Made by a program: the position numbers and the translations under genes
Assembly: GCA_947575235.1 (NCBI GenBank)
Contig: CANPMT010000014.1
Span: forward strand, 1 to 48,015
Origin: an uncultured Porphyromonadaceae bacterium
Lineage (GTDB): Bacteria; Bacteroidota; Bacteroidia; Bacteroidales; Muribaculaceae
DNA length: 48,015 nucleotides
Reading direction: 5' to 3'
Shown here: piece by piece, positions 33,071 through 41,993 of the stretch
Position numbering within the stretch: the first letter of the stretch is position 1
Layout: each line of letters begins with the position of its first letter
The notes under the pieces: generated by a model
What the model was told of the DNA's origin: nothing
What the model saw: the letters and a program-made list of their open reading frames with translations, nothing else
Database searches by the model: none

Positions 33071-34573
33071 TTATTCATAATGTATCTTGGCCTTGCGTAT
33101 CACCTTCCAGCATCCACCCTCGAAGATGGCCGTGCCGGAGGCGTCGTTGACGATGCGCTGCATACCCTCGGTGTTGTCGAGGTCGGCTGTGACGCATGCG
33201 CCACCCAAGCTCTCACGCGGAGTGAGGAGGGCCATCTGCCATACGGTGGGGTCGTTGGCCACACGGAATGAACCGGAGTAGCCGTCGGTGGTGTCGAGAC
33301 GGTAGATTGAGTTCCCTAAGTTGAGGGTACGGTCGGCGCGTACGAATATACCTTTGGCATTGGCGCGGCCAAGATATATGGAGCGCACGTGGGGTGTGTC
33401 GGATACCGCCGGCTGTGCCACAGGCTGGGGAGCGGGTTGGGATACTGGCTGGGGAGCAGGCTGGATAACAGTGCGCTCAACAGGCTGCGGCTGTACGGCG
33501 GGTGCCGGAGCGGCCTGGACCGGTTGGGGAGCCTGGACCGGAACCGCCTGAGGCGCAGGCTGTGCCTGGGCGGCCTGGATAGCCGAAAGACGGTTGCGGA
33601 GAGAATTCACCTCGTTGGTGAGCGACTCAAGGTTATTCTTGAGAACGCTGTTCTGACGAAGAGCCTCCTCCAACTTCTTATTTAATATATGTATCTCGCC
33701 ATTCTTGGCTGTGAGGGTAGCGGCGAATTTCTCACGCATGCGGTTGGCCTCCTCGGTGAGTTCCTTCGGCTGAGAGGGGGCTGTGCGTGGATCCGGGGTG
33801 AGGGCCTGGGGTTCAGGTTTGGCCGGCTCCGCCTCCTTGGCCGCGGCATTGCGTTTCATGACGTTTGAGGCGAACACCACAAGCGCCACCACGATAGCCA
33901 CGAGTATGCAGAGGATTACGATATAGATCCATGTATGGTTCTCCGCTTTCTGAATTGTGATGTCATCCTCCTCGGCCACGAGTGCATCGGCGGCGAGTGT
34001 CTCGGCCGCCTTCAGGGCCGACTGGGCTGAATCGGTGGTCTCGGTAGCGGTAGCTGCTTCCTGAACGGCGGGTGTGGCGGGTGTCTGAGCCTGCGGAGCG
34101 GCGGCTTTGCTCTCGGCGGGAGCCGCAGTCTTGGTGTCGGCAGCCGCAGTGGCCGGCTTGGGAGTCTCCTTCTTCTCAGGAGCCGGGGCCGAGACGGTCA
34201 TGGCGTTGAGTTTACGGCGCACACGATCCTTGCCACGGCGTCCGCTGTCGCTTAGTCCGGGAGATGCGAAAGCAGTGGTCGACCAATACTCGACGAGTTT
34301 GCCCTTATCCCAGGAGGCATAATTCTTAGGGACAGCTATAGCCTTGAAAGCCTTGAGATTTTCCTTCTCCTTCGGTTTCAATCCCTTCTCGAGAGCCGCC
34401 ATTGTAGTGGGGTGCATGGCGTCAAGATAGCCTGATCCGTCGTTGGCCCAGCGGAGATAGGTCTGTGCAGCTATTACACGGGCCTGTTCCATCTCTTTGT
34501 CGGTGACAGCGAACGAATCAAACGGGATGGCAGCGATGAAAAGCGCGGCCACGATGTAGATGAGTCGTTTCAT
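33071..34573 (-). CDS. Envelope protein with signal peptide, membrane segment and coiled coil, unrecognised
   Basis: I do not recognise this 500-residue protein. A signal peptide (MKRLIYIVAALFIAAIPFDSFA) is followed by a helical domain (about 25-125), an Ala/Pro/Glu/Lys-rich linker (about 127-205), and a membrane segment (WIYIVILCILVAIVVALVVF, about 211-230). After it come a coiled coil with repeated Asn/Leu (about 270-330), a second linker of PAPQPV-type repeats (about 333-390), and a compact C-terminal beta domain (SIYLGRANAKGIFVRAD onward). The layout could bridge periplasm and cytoplasm. A TACTTTTG -7 element on the minus strand (34644-34651) lies about 70 bases upstream. Confidence 0.82.
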   Translation of the reverse strand: MKRLIYIVAALFIAAIPFDSFAVTDKEMEQARVIAAQTYLRWANDGSGYLDAMHPTTMAALEKGLKPKEKENLKAFKAIAVPKNYASWDKGKLVEYWSTTAFASPGLSDSGRRGKDRVRRKLNAMTVSAPAPEKKETPKPATAAADTKTAAPAESKAAAPQAQTPATPAVQEAATATETTDSAQSALKAAETLAADALVAEEDDITIQKAENHTWIYIVILCILVAIVVALVVFASNVMKRNAAAKEAEPAKPEPQALTPDPRTAPSQPKELTEEANRMREKFAATLTAKNGEIHILNKKLEEALRQNSVLKNNLESLTNEVNSLRNRLSAIQAAQAQPAPQAVPVQAPQPVQAAPAPAVQPQPVERTVIQPAPQPVSQPAPQPVAQPAVSDTPHVRSIYLGRANAKGIFVRADRTLNLGNSIYRLDTTDGYSGSFRVANDPTVWQMALLTPRESLGGACVTADLDNTEGMQRIVNDASGTAIFEGGCWKVIRKAKIHYE

Positions 34574-34692
34574 TATATGTTAAAAAGCTTGAATGTTGAG
34601 TCTTGCCTGAGGTCGGTTCTGCGCACTCTCGCCTGAGGCGATGCAAAAGTAATACAAAAAAATAATTTTTACAACAAAATTAACGTTTCCTC

Positions 34693-36081
34693 TCACATCT
34701 CCTTGCGCAGACGGGCCACGGGTATCCCCTGGCGGTCGCGGTATTTGGCCACGGTGCGCCGCGACACATCATAGCCACGTTCCTCCATGAGGGAGCGGAT
34801 TTTCTCATCACTCAGGGGGTGTTTCTTATCCTCCTGCTCCACAAGCGCCGCAATCTCGGCCTCGATCTTGCGGTTGGTGAGTATGTCGGACGAATCCTCA
34901 CCCTCCTCCTCTCCGATAGAGTCGCTGAAGAAGAAGCGCAACGGGAAGACACCCCAGGGTGTGGCCACATATTTATTATTGGTGGCGCGCGAAATCACTG
35001 AGAAGTCGAGTCCGGTAAGGGATGCTATATCCTTTATCATCATCGGTTTGAGACGGTAGACATCTTCGGTGCGGAAATACTCCTCCTGTATCTTCATGAT
35101 GGCCGTCATCACAGATAGGAGAGTATCGCGCCGTTGGCGCAGAATCCTGATGAAATCGCGGGCATCGTTATAGCGGCTCGTCACAAACTCCATCCCCTTT
35201 CGGGCCTTGCGCCGTGAGGCACCGTTCTCCATGGCGGCAACCGCCTCGGCAAACGACTGCTCGATAGCCAATTCCGGCAGTCCGGAATTAGTGGAGACCG
35301 TGAGGTGCCCATTCTCATTGTCGATGATGAGGTCAGGGATAATAACATTCGAGGCCTCCGAGCCGGAGCCAACCGAGGCTCCAGGTTTCGGATTGAGCGA
35401 GACTATGAGGTCGATGGCATCGCGCACCTCCTCCTTGCTGAGTTTCAGACCCGAGATGATGCGGTGGGTATGTTTCATCGAGAATGCCTCGAACTGACGG
35501 TCGATAATCTCGAGGGCGACGTCGCGTGTATGTGATGGCTGGAGATGCCCGAGCTGCAGACGGAGACACTCCTGGAGAGAGGTGGCGCCCACGCCGTAAG
35601 GCTCAAGCGACTGCACGGCCTTCAGGGCCTGCTCCGCTTCCTGCTGGGATACCTCGATGCCCGGTCCGAAAGCCATGTCATTGACCAGCGAGGGGAGAGG
35701 GCGCCGCAGATAACCGTTAGAGTCAAGGCTCCCCACGATATATTCAGCCGCCTGACGCTCCTTGGCCGGGAGATCCTTCTCGTTGAGCTGACGCAGGAGC
35801 ATCTCATAGAGCGACTCCTCCGCATCGGGTGGGGAGAAGTCATAGTCGGCGAAATCGTCGGGCGAGGAATTTCGTGCGTTGAACCGGTAGGCGGGGATGT
35901 CATCCTGTGGCTCAGGAGCCGGGTCGACACGTTCAAGAGCCGGGTTGTCGTCGAGTTCACGTTCGATGGCCTCCTCAATCTCGGGTGTGTTGAGCTCCAG
36001 CAGCTTCACGAAGCGGAGCTGCTGAGCCGAGAGCCTTAGAGAGAGGCGTTGGTCGAGCGATAACGACTGCTGTGGGGGCAT
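34693..36081 (-). CDS. rpoN: RNA polymerase sigma-54 factor
   Basis: Sigma-54 directs RNA polymerase to -24/-12 promoters that need an AAA+ activator. The 462-residue length fits. Region I is visible in the Gln/Leu-rich N-terminus (QSLSLDQRLSLRLSAQQL, then LLELNTPEIEEAIERELDDNP). The core-binding and DNA-binding domains follow, and the C-terminal RpoN box reads SRRTVAKYR, one residue from the consensus ARRTVAKYR. No sigma-54 activator gene lies in the window. The upstream region, shared with the divergent TPR gene, has weak -7-like sites on both strands. Confidence 0.96.
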   Translation of the reverse strand: MPPQQSLSLDQRLSLRLSAQQLRFVKLLELNTPEIEEAIERELDDNPALERVDPAPEPQDDIPAYRFNARNSSPDDFADYDFSPPDAEESLYEMLLRQLNEKDLPAKERQAAEYIVGSLDSNGYLRRPLPSLVNDMAFGPGIEVSQQEAEQALKAVQSLEPYGVGATSLQECLRLQLGHLQPSHTRDVALEIIDRQFEAFSMKHTHRIISGLKLSKEEVRDAIDLIVSLNPKPGASVGSGSEASNVIIPDLIIDNENGHLTVSTNSGLPELAIEQSFAEAVAAMENGASRRKARKGMEFVTSRYNDARDFIRILRQRRDTLLSVMTAIMKIQEEYFRTEDVYRLKPMMIKDIASLTGLDFSVISRATNNKYVATPWGVFPLRFFFSDSIGEEEGEDSSDILTNRKIEAEIAALVEQEDKKHPLSDEKIRSLMEERGYDVSRRTVAKYRDRQGIPVARLRKEM

Positions 36082-36265
36082 ATGATAAGGGGTAGGTGAT
36101 GAAAAATTCAGTGCGAAATTAGCATAAAATATGGATTCGGAGTAAAAAATAGAGGAAAAAATTGTGGGTTAGATAAAAAATGCTTAATTTCGCGACTTGA
36201 AACCCGGGATGAGCCGGGTTATAACGAACGATAAACCAACGATAAACCAACGAACAGATAAAACA

Positions 36266-36946
36266 ATGGCATCTCAGAACCAAAACCAGCAGGATGAGAC
36301 AGCAATCGACAAGATGAACGCCCAGCTCACCGAGGCCGGAACAAAAATCGCGAACAACAAGTCGGTCATAGTATGGGTTGTGGGTGCGGTCGTAGTGGCC
36401 TGCGCTCTCGTAGTGGCATTCATATTCTTCTATAAGAAGCCGCAGGAGGAGAAAGCGTTCCAGGCTTATAACAATGTTCAGATCGAGGCTATGGGTAATG
36501 ACTCGATAGCCGCAGCCAAGTATAAGGAGGTTGCTGACAAGTTTGGCGGAGATGCCGGTAATCTGGCTGCGCTGAGCGCCGGCGAGTCGCTCTATAACGA
36601 GGGTAAATATGAGGAGGCTATCAAGTATCTCCAGAAATTCTCATGCAGCGACGCCGTGCTCGAGGCAAACGCTCTCGTTCTGACCGGCGACTGCTACGTC
36701 AACCTGAAGAAATATGACGAGGCTGTCGACGTATACCAGAAGGCTGTGCGCAAGGCTGACGGTAATCCCCAGATTGTTCCGCGTGTTCTCCTCAAGGAGG
36801 CAAACGTATATGACGAGCAGAAGAAATATGACAAGGCTCTCGACTGCTACACCATGATCAAGAATGACTATCCTCAGTTCCAGATGGGTAACGGTCTTGA
36901 CATCGACGCCTACATAGCTCGTGAGAACGCACGTCTCGGCAAATGA
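36266..36946 (+). CDS. Membrane-anchored TPR protein, YfgM-like
   Basis: A 226-residue protein with a short cytoplasmic N-terminus, one membrane segment (about 33-56, SVIVWVVGAVVVACALVVAF) and a periplasmic tetratricopeptide domain. Successive helical hairpins include AAKYKEVADKFGGDAGNLA, ESLYNEGKYEEAIKYLQKF, GDCYVNLKKYDEAVDVYQKA and VYDEQKKYDKALDCYTMI. The arrangement is like YfgM, an accessory of the SecYEG/chaperone network, but that function is not shown here. The frame is open to 36197; the ATG at 36266 (MASQNQNQQDE) starts the normal N-terminus. Confidence 0.85.
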   Translation: MASQNQNQQDETAIDKMNAQLTEAGTKIANNKSVIVWVVGAVVVACALVVAFIFFYKKPQEEKAFQAYNNVQIEAMGNDSIAAAKYKEVADKFGGDAGNLAALSAGESLYNEGKYEEAIKYLQKFSCSDAVLEANALVLTGDCYVNLKKYDEAVDVYQKAVRKADGNPQIVPRVLLKEANVYDEQKKYDKALDCYTMIKNDYPQFQMGNGLDIDAYIARENARLGK

Positions 36947-37012
36947 GACTGTGCATACAAAGATGACATCAACTCCATAAAATAATAATAAAACATCTTT
37001 GCTTATTTTATG

Positions 37013-37048
37013 AAAAGGGGCATAGGTCTTAGGGCCGGTGCCCTTTTC
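37013..37048. terminator. Hairpin at the 3' end of the CLC gene
   Basis: AAAAGGGGCA (37013-37022) pairs with TGCCCTTTT (37039-37047), allowing one bulge. The hairpin includes the CLC stop codon and lies between convergent genes, so it may terminate both. A second weaker pair (CAAAGATG near 36958 with CATCTTTG near 36994) precedes it. Confidence 0.5.
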
Positions 37049-38465
37049 TTGCGTCCATACGGCTGGCGCTCTTCTCGCCTAATCCGGTGAACCAGAGCAG
37101 GTGACGCACAATCGGGAAATTACGGTTGTCGGCCCAGTTGCCCCATTTCACGGTGAGGTAGGCTACAAGGGCCACTGTGGAGACAGGGAGGGCAAGATGC
37201 CAGGTCTGGGTCATCTCAAGCGTGATGAAGATGGTCATGAGCGGAGCCTGGATTATTCCTGACATGCAGCCCGCCATTCCGTAGAATGCGAAGAGTCCTA
37301 CGGGAAGTGTAGTGCCGAAGCAGGTGTTGCATACCGAGGCAAAGAGCACCCCCGCCATGCTTCCGGCAAAGAGGGTAGGGGCGAAGTCGCCGCCGACACC
37401 GCCGCTGCTGTTGGTGGCCGTCACGGCCCAGCTCTTGCAGAGGAGGATTCCGGCCGCCCCGATGATTATCCCCAATTCCCCTAAGCCGAGCTGCAGCAGC
37501 GGACTCCCTTTGAGGAGAGTCTCAGGTGAGTCTTCAATAAGCTTGCCTATAATGGGATAGCCTGTGCTGTACATGGCCGGGAAGAGGAAGAGGATTAGTC
37601 CTAACATAAGTCCGCCCGATACATTGCGTATCCAAGGATTGGAGATACTCTTGAACACCCCGTCCATACGGTTCAATACATAAGAGTAGTAGAGGCTGTA
37701 CAGACCGCACACCACGCCTAAGGCCACTGCCATCGGGAGTGTCGAGAAACTGAACGCACCCGCCGAAGGGAAGGCCAGGTCGGGGGCGAACCCATCGCAG
37801 GAGTATATGGTAAGGAAAGCCGTGAGAGAGGCCGTTACAACGGCCAGCACGGGGAGTGTGGTGAGAGTTACGCCTAACAGCTCGAGGGCAAAGAGGAAAC
37901 CACCTACAGGAGCCGAGAAAATGGCCGCTATACCGGCGGCCGCTCCGCAAGCCACGAGCGTCTGCATATCATTGATGCCAAGGCCGAGCCATCGGCCGAG
38001 ATTGCTCCCCACGGCCGCTCCGGTGGCCGCTATCGGGCCTTCGGCACCCGATGAACCACCCATACCCAAAGTGATGGAACCGCCGAATAAAGGGGCTACG
38101 GCGCGGCGTGGCAGGAAATTATAGTCGCGGTGGCGCAGATGCATGAGTAGCTGGGCCACAACGTGGGTGAGATTCGTGTGTATGATGTAGCGTGTGAATA
38201 TCCCGGTCAGGAGTATTCCGGCCACGGGCACCACTATAATCCACCAGTTGAGGCCGTCAGAGGATATATGCGGCAGGAATATAGATGCGATCAGGCTTGT
38301 GAGATGCTTGAAGATCCAGGCCAGGAATCCGGTTATGATGCCCACCCCCACGGCTGCGATAGTCATGAAGATGAAAGGGGAGGTATGTGAACGTAACCAC
38401 CGGGATAATCGTGAGCCCGGTGAGGATGGTGTGGAGGCGGTGTTGTCTAAGCTTGAAGTGGCCAT
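37029..38465 (-). CDS. CLC-family chloride channel / Cl-/H+ antiporter
   Basis: A 478-residue inner-membrane protein with about ten or more hydrophobic helices and no C-terminal CBS domains. The family pore motif is GSSGAEGP, in which the glutamate matches the gating Glu of the GREGP motif. A later conserved block is GGVGGDFAPTLFAGSMAG, corresponding to GGxFxPxLxxGA. The usual first motif GSGIP is not recognisable: the matching region reads IIHTNLTHVVAQL. Ion selectivity and antiport versus channel mode cannot be read. The gene has a promoter-like site far upstream and thus a leader of about 270 bases. Confidence 0.92.
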   Translation of the reverse strand: MATSSLDNTASTPSSPGSRLSRWLRSHTSPFIFMTIAAVGVGIITGFLAWIFKHLTSLIASIFLPHISSDGLNWWIIVVPVAGILLTGIFTRYIIHTNLTHVVAQLLMHLRHRDYNFLPRRAVAPLFGGSITLGMGGSSGAEGPIAATGAAVGSNLGRWLGLGINDMQTLVACGAAAGIAAIFSAPVGGFLFALELLGVTLTTLPVLAVVTASLTAFLTIYSCDGFAPDLAFPSAGAFSFSTLPMAVALGVVCGLYSLYYSYVLNRMDGVFKSISNPWIRNVSGGLMLGLILFLFPAMYSTGYPIIGKLIEDSPETLLKGSPLLQLGLGELGIIIGAAGILLCKSWAVTATNSSGGVGGDFAPTLFAGSMAGVLFASVCNTCFGTTLPVGLFAFYGMAGCMSGIIQAPLMTIFITLEMTQTWHLALPVSTVALVAYLTVKWGNWADNRNFPIVRHLLWFTGLGEKSASRMDARKGHRP

Positions 38466-38924
38466 GTGGTGTTACAGAGGAATTGTTATGAAATTATAAC
38501 GCCCGAGCCATGTGAAAGGTTAGGAGATAACCCCGGGAAGAGGGCCTGGGGAAGGTAAGTATATATAAATGCGACAGGCCTCTTTCACAAGAAGCCTGCC
38601 GAAGTGCGAATCAAAATTATTTCTACAAACCTAACATAAACGATTTATTTAATCTATATCTTTATCTCTAACTTACCTATAACCTATTTATCTTACCTAT
38701 GATTCATATCAAAGGGTGGGGGTATCTCTCAACCCTGCGATGCAAAGTTAGTCACGATTTGACGGTTTCGCAAGCGTTATAGGTGTAAACTGAGACAAAA
38801 TATAGATAGTATAGATTGTACTAATAAATAAATCAACAAGTTAGAAATTTTGAATATAGATTGTATCAAGAGGTGAATATGGGGTGATACAGAATGATTT
38901 TAGAAGAAATCATACTTTGATGGG
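38466..38924. other. Non-coding region with CLC leader and 3' end of the DUF6377 gene
   Basis: No gene is supported in these 459 bases. On the minus strand, a promoter-like pair (CTTG at 38771-38774, then 20 bases, then TAACTTTG at 38743-38750) predicts transcription towards the CLC gene with a leader of about 270 bases. A 12-bp hairpin with a GTGA tetraloop (38573-38600) interrupts that leader. Near the DUF6377 stop, ATGATTT (38894-38900) with AAATCAT (38907-38913) could form a weak terminator. The rest is AT-rich without visible structure. Confidence 0.5.
38573..38600 (-). promoter_or_regulatory. Hairpin with GNRA-type loop in the CLC leader
   Basis: On the minus strand, GGCAGGCTTCTT pairs with AAGAGGCCTGTC (12 bp, two G-U pairs) around GTGA. 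It is followed by a moderately T-rich tract (CGCATTTATATATAC). It could be an attenuator, or the 3' end of a leader RNA of about 160 nt. Confidence 0.45.
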
Positions 38925-40520
38925 TCATAAATTCATCACTTGTGAGTCAAAATTATCCTTATCTATGGCGCGATTCCGCATACGGTTGCGGTAGGTGTAG
39001 ACGGTGTTGACGGAGTAGCCGAGTATCTGTGCGATCTTCGCGCTCTGCTCCACACCGAGGCGTACGAAGGCGTAGATACGGAGTTCAGGAGTGAGGGGGT
39101 CGTCGTTCTTGAGCACAATCTGCTTGTCAGGCTGGAGGAGGGTGTTGATTGAGGCCACGAAATCCGGGAAGAGGTCGGTCAGGGCCTTGTCGATAAGTTT
39201 GTAGAAATCGTCGTCATCGTCGGCGAAGCGTCCCGAGCTCACCATCTTCAGGAGGTCGTCGGTCTGGTGAGCGTTGATTTTACGGGTGACGAGTTTCGAG
39301 AGCTGGTCGAGGCGTGCGGCATAGCTTGAGCACAGACCGATGAAGTTGCCGACATAGGTCTCGAGTTTGCGGTAGGTCACGGCGAGCTTCCGTTCGTTGG
39401 CCATACGTTTGCGGTTGGTAATCACCACGCCCGCCAGGAGAGTTCCCGACACGATAAGGAGGGTAGTGACCACCACGATAGAGATCATCATCTGCATGCG
39501 CCAGGTGTTTGACTGTTCCTTCAGTTCCTTGTCGATAACCGGAATAAGAGGGGCCACCGAGAGGGTCTGCTGGCGCATGTTACCCCGCGAGGCATCCTCC
39601 AGGGCGTAGTTGATATACGTGAAGGCATTCTCGATGTCGCCATGGTCATAGAGCCAGTGTGCCAGGGTGGGGAGGGCGAGACCATCCTTCACCTGGCTTC
39701 TGAGGTCGCTCTCGGCAGCCAAGGCAAGGTTTTCGGCATAGCTTCTGAAATCACCCTTGTTCTTATAAACCTCAGCCAACTGGTAGGCCGCCATGCCGAA
39801 GAGGTTATCCTCGCGCGGGATAGTTTTCAGGAAATTCTCAAGATTGTTGCGCGCCTCCGTGATATGTCCGTCAGAAACGAGTCGCTCGCAATAGATAAAG
39901 CGGTAGAAGGGGTCCTTCTTCGGCAGATACCGGAGCAGGCTGTCATCGATAGCCATATATTCATTCTTATATATATGATGGAAGGCGTCGAGGTCCTCCA
40001 CATATCCCATCATATAAGAATAGAACATACGCGAGGCCTTCCAGATCTCGATTTTGTCGGCAAGCGAAGTGGCCGTGGCCGATACCGAGTCGAGGCAATG
40101 TCCGGCCGCCTGGAAGAGTCCGGCGGTGCTGAGCGCGTTAGCCAGGGCAAGATTTGCCCGGAGGTGCTCACGTTTCTCCTCTTCCGGATAGAATTTGATA
40201 GCCATCCTGGCAAAGAGTATGGATGAGTCAGAGCGGAATTTCCGCGACCGTTCAGAGAGCTCGATGCAGAGCTCCCCCTTGCGGTGGCGGTCGGTGGTGA
40301 CAGAGAGGAGACGTTTGAGTGAGTCGAACTCCGCCTCCTTGCGGTCGCGGTAATATGAGGCATCCTCCAGGACGGCGTTGAGCTGAGATATGGCCTCAGT
40401 GGGTATCACCTCGATATTATGCGCGTTAGAGCCGCTATGGCCGGTGCAGGCGGCCGCCCCTACGAGAGCCAGCAGGCATGACGGGAGGAGGAGCCGGAGA
40501 TTAAAAGAAAATTTGATCAT
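38925..40520 (-). CDS. DUF6377-like membrane protein with TPR sensor region and C-terminal HTH
   Basis: A 531-residue protein. The signal peptide (MIKFSFNLRLLLPSCLLAL) is followed by GAAAC, a possible lipobox. A helical TPR-like exported region spans about 35-335, a single membrane segment about 340-365 (MMISIVVVTTLLIVSGTLLAGVVI-like), then a cytoplasmic coiled coil and DUF6377 domain. The C-terminal part reads VEQSAKIAQILGYSVNTVYTYRNRMRNRA, a LuxR-like helix-turn-helix. This makes it a likely membrane-bound one-component regulator. The frame is open to 40814, but the ATG at 40520 begins the signal peptide. A -7-like TAATTTTG (40587-40594, minus) precedes it. Confidence 0.85.
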   Translation of the reverse strand: MIKFSFNLRLLLPSCLLALVGAAACTGHSGSNAHNIEVIPTEAISQLNAVLEDASYYRDRKEAEFDSLKRLLSVTTDRHRKGELCIELSERSRKFRSDSSILFARMAIKFYPEEEKREHLRANLALANALSTAGLFQAAGHCLDSVSATATSLADKIEIWKASRMFYSYMMGYVEDLDAFHHIYKNEYMAIDDSLLRYLPKKDPFYRFIYCERLVSDGHITEARNNLENFLKTIPREDNLFGMAAYQLAEVYKNKGDFRSYAENLALAAESDLRSQVKDGLALPTLAHWLYDHGDIENAFTYINYALEDASRGNMRQQTLSVAPLIPVIDKELKEQSNTWRMQMMISIVVVTTLLIVSGTLLAGVVITNRKRMANERKLAVTYRKLETYVGNFIGLCSSYAARLDQLSKLVTRKINAHQTDDLLKMVSSGRFADDDDDFYKLIDKALTDLFPDFVASINTLLQPDKQIVLKNDDPLTPELRIYAFVRLGVEQSAKIAQILGYSVNTVYTYRNRMRNRAIDKDNFDSQVMNL

Positions 40521-40606
40521 GACAATAACTTGGCTGGAGAGTTTATACATTGGCAACCCTGATGCAAGGGTGGAGGGGAGATGATGCAAAATTAAGGAAA
40601 TTTTCG

Positions 40607-40614
40607 TAAATTTG
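40607..40614 (+). promoter_or_regulatory. -7-like element upstream of the M16 peptidase gene
   Basis: TAAATTTG matches the TAnnTTTG consensus, 27 bases before the start codon. No good -33 is seen. A similar element on the other strand (40587-40594) serves the divergent DUF6377 gene. Confidence 0.4.
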
Positions 40615-40640
40615 CGCACAAAATCAGAACAACTCTTCAG

Positions 40641-41882
40641 ATGAACAGGACTTACTCCGAATATATACTTAAAGACGGGAGCACCGGCGGCAATGGCCTG
40701 AGGGTGATATGCTGGCCTACCGAAGGGCTGGTGAGCTACATCGGCGTGGTAATCAACGCCGGGAGCCGTGACGAAGACCCCTCGCGGCACGGTCTGGCCC
40801 ATTTTGTGGAACATACCATCTTCAAAGGCACCTCCAAGCGACGTGTATGGCAGATCTCAGGCCATATGGAATCGGTGGGGGGTGAGCTCAACGCCTATAC
40901 CTCGAAAGAGGAGACCATGATATACACGAATGCCCCGGCCGGGTATGAGGAGAGAGGGATAGAGCTTCTCGCCGACCTCATATGCAACAGCCTCTTCCCC
41001 CGCGAGGAGGTGGAACGCGAGCGCGAGGTGGTGATCGAGGAGATCCACAGCTATCTTGACAGTCCGTCGGAATCGGTGTTTGACGAGTTTGAGGAACTTG
41101 CCTACGAGGGCTCAGGGCTGGCACACAACATACTCGGCACTGTCGAGGATGTCAAACGGCTGAGTGACAGCGACTGTAGAGAATTTGTCGACAGGTTTTA
41201 TTCAGCCCCCGAGATGGTGGTGTACTGCTGCACGCCACAGTCGCCCGAGAGGATGTTCAGATATGTCGAGAAACACTTCGGCCGTCTCAACCGCAAGACG
41301 GTGGCAAGGGATAGGGTTATGCCACCCGTGATGAAGAGTTTCGACCTCACGCGCGACCGTGGCAACCATCAGGCCAACACCATCGTAGGCCCCCGTGTTT
41401 TCGGGCGCCGCGACCCCAGGAGGTTCGCCCTGTTCCTGCTCAACAATTATCTGGGGGGACCCTGCATGAACTCACGGCTCAACCGCGAGCTGAGAGAGAA
41501 GCGCGGGCTGGTATATGCCGTGGACAGCAGCGTAAGTCTGATGAGCGACACCGGACTGGTGATGGTGTACTTCGGATGCGACCCCGGTGCAAACGCCAGA
41601 TGCAAGCGTATAATCAGCAATGAGCTCGACCGGCTTTGCCAGTCGACGATGAACGGCCGCACGCTTGAGAAGATAAAGAGGCAATACTGCGGGCAACTCC
41701 TTGTGAGTTCCGACCATCGCGAGAACCGGGCCATGTCGCTTGCCAAGAGTCTGCTCTATTATGACGATATACATGACATCGCCACCACAGCCGACCACAT
41801 ACGCCGGGTGACGGCAGAGGAACTGCGGGAGGTGGCGGAGTTGCTTTCACCCGCCCTGTGCGGCAGTCTCACCCTGATGTAA
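40641..41882 (+). CDS. M16-family zinc metallopeptidase
   Basis: A 413-residue single-chain M16 (pitrilysin/insulinase, mitochondrial-processing-peptidase-like) protease. The zinc site is the inverted motif HFVEH (H54, E57, H58), with the third ligand probably E134 in EREVVIEEIHSY, at the usual spacing. The C-terminal half holds the conserved inactive-lobe features, including RLNRELREKRGLVYAV, which matches the R-x-x-x-x-Y substrate-binding region. There is no signal peptide, so it is probably cytoplasmic. The gene is followed by REP-like units and a dus gene. Confidence 0.93.
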   Translation: MNRTYSEYILKDGSTGGNGLRVICWPTEGLVSYIGVVINAGSRDEDPSRHGLAHFVEHTIFKGTSKRRVWQISGHMESVGGELNAYTSKEETMIYTNAPAGYEERGIELLADLICNSLFPREEVEREREVVIEEIHSYLDSPSESVFDEFEELAYEGSGLAHNILGTVEDVKRLSDSDCREFVDRFYSAPEMVVYCCTPQSPERMFRYVEKHFGRLNRKTVARDRVMPPVMKSFDLTRDRGNHQANTIVGPRVFGRRDPRRFALFLLNNYLGGPCMNSRLNRELREKRGLVYAVDSSVSLMSDTGLVMVYFGCDPGANARCKRIISNELDRLCQSTMNGRTLEKIKRQYCGQLLVSSDHRENRAMSLAKSLLYYDDIHDIATTADHIRRVTAEELREVAELLSPALCGSLTLM

Positions 41883-41883
41883 G

Positions 41884-41977
41884 CAGGGACGCGCCGTGGC
41901 GCGTCCACAGGTAATAGTAAGGACGCGCCGAACACGTCCACATGAATAGTAGGGACGCGCCGAGGCGCGTCCACCGA
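41884..41977 (-). repeat. Three inverted REP-like palindromic units between the peptidase and dus genes
   Basis: Palindromes start at 41887, 41921 and 41953. The first reads GGACGCGCC-GT-GGCGCGTCC and the third GGACGCGCC-GA-GGCGCGTCC, while the second is degenerate (GGACGCGCCGAACACGTCC). The third is directly preceded by GTAG; the others have GCAG and GTAA. They are the reverse complement of the units at 25.7 kb. Confidence 0.88.
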
Positions 41978-41993
41978 AAATAAAAAAACAATC

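Noticed and set aside
38925-40814. Longer N-terminus for the DUF6377 protein
   Set aside because: The extra 98 codons overlap the divergent M16 peptidase gene and its promoter and would bury the signal peptide; the ATG at 40520 starts the signal peptide directly.
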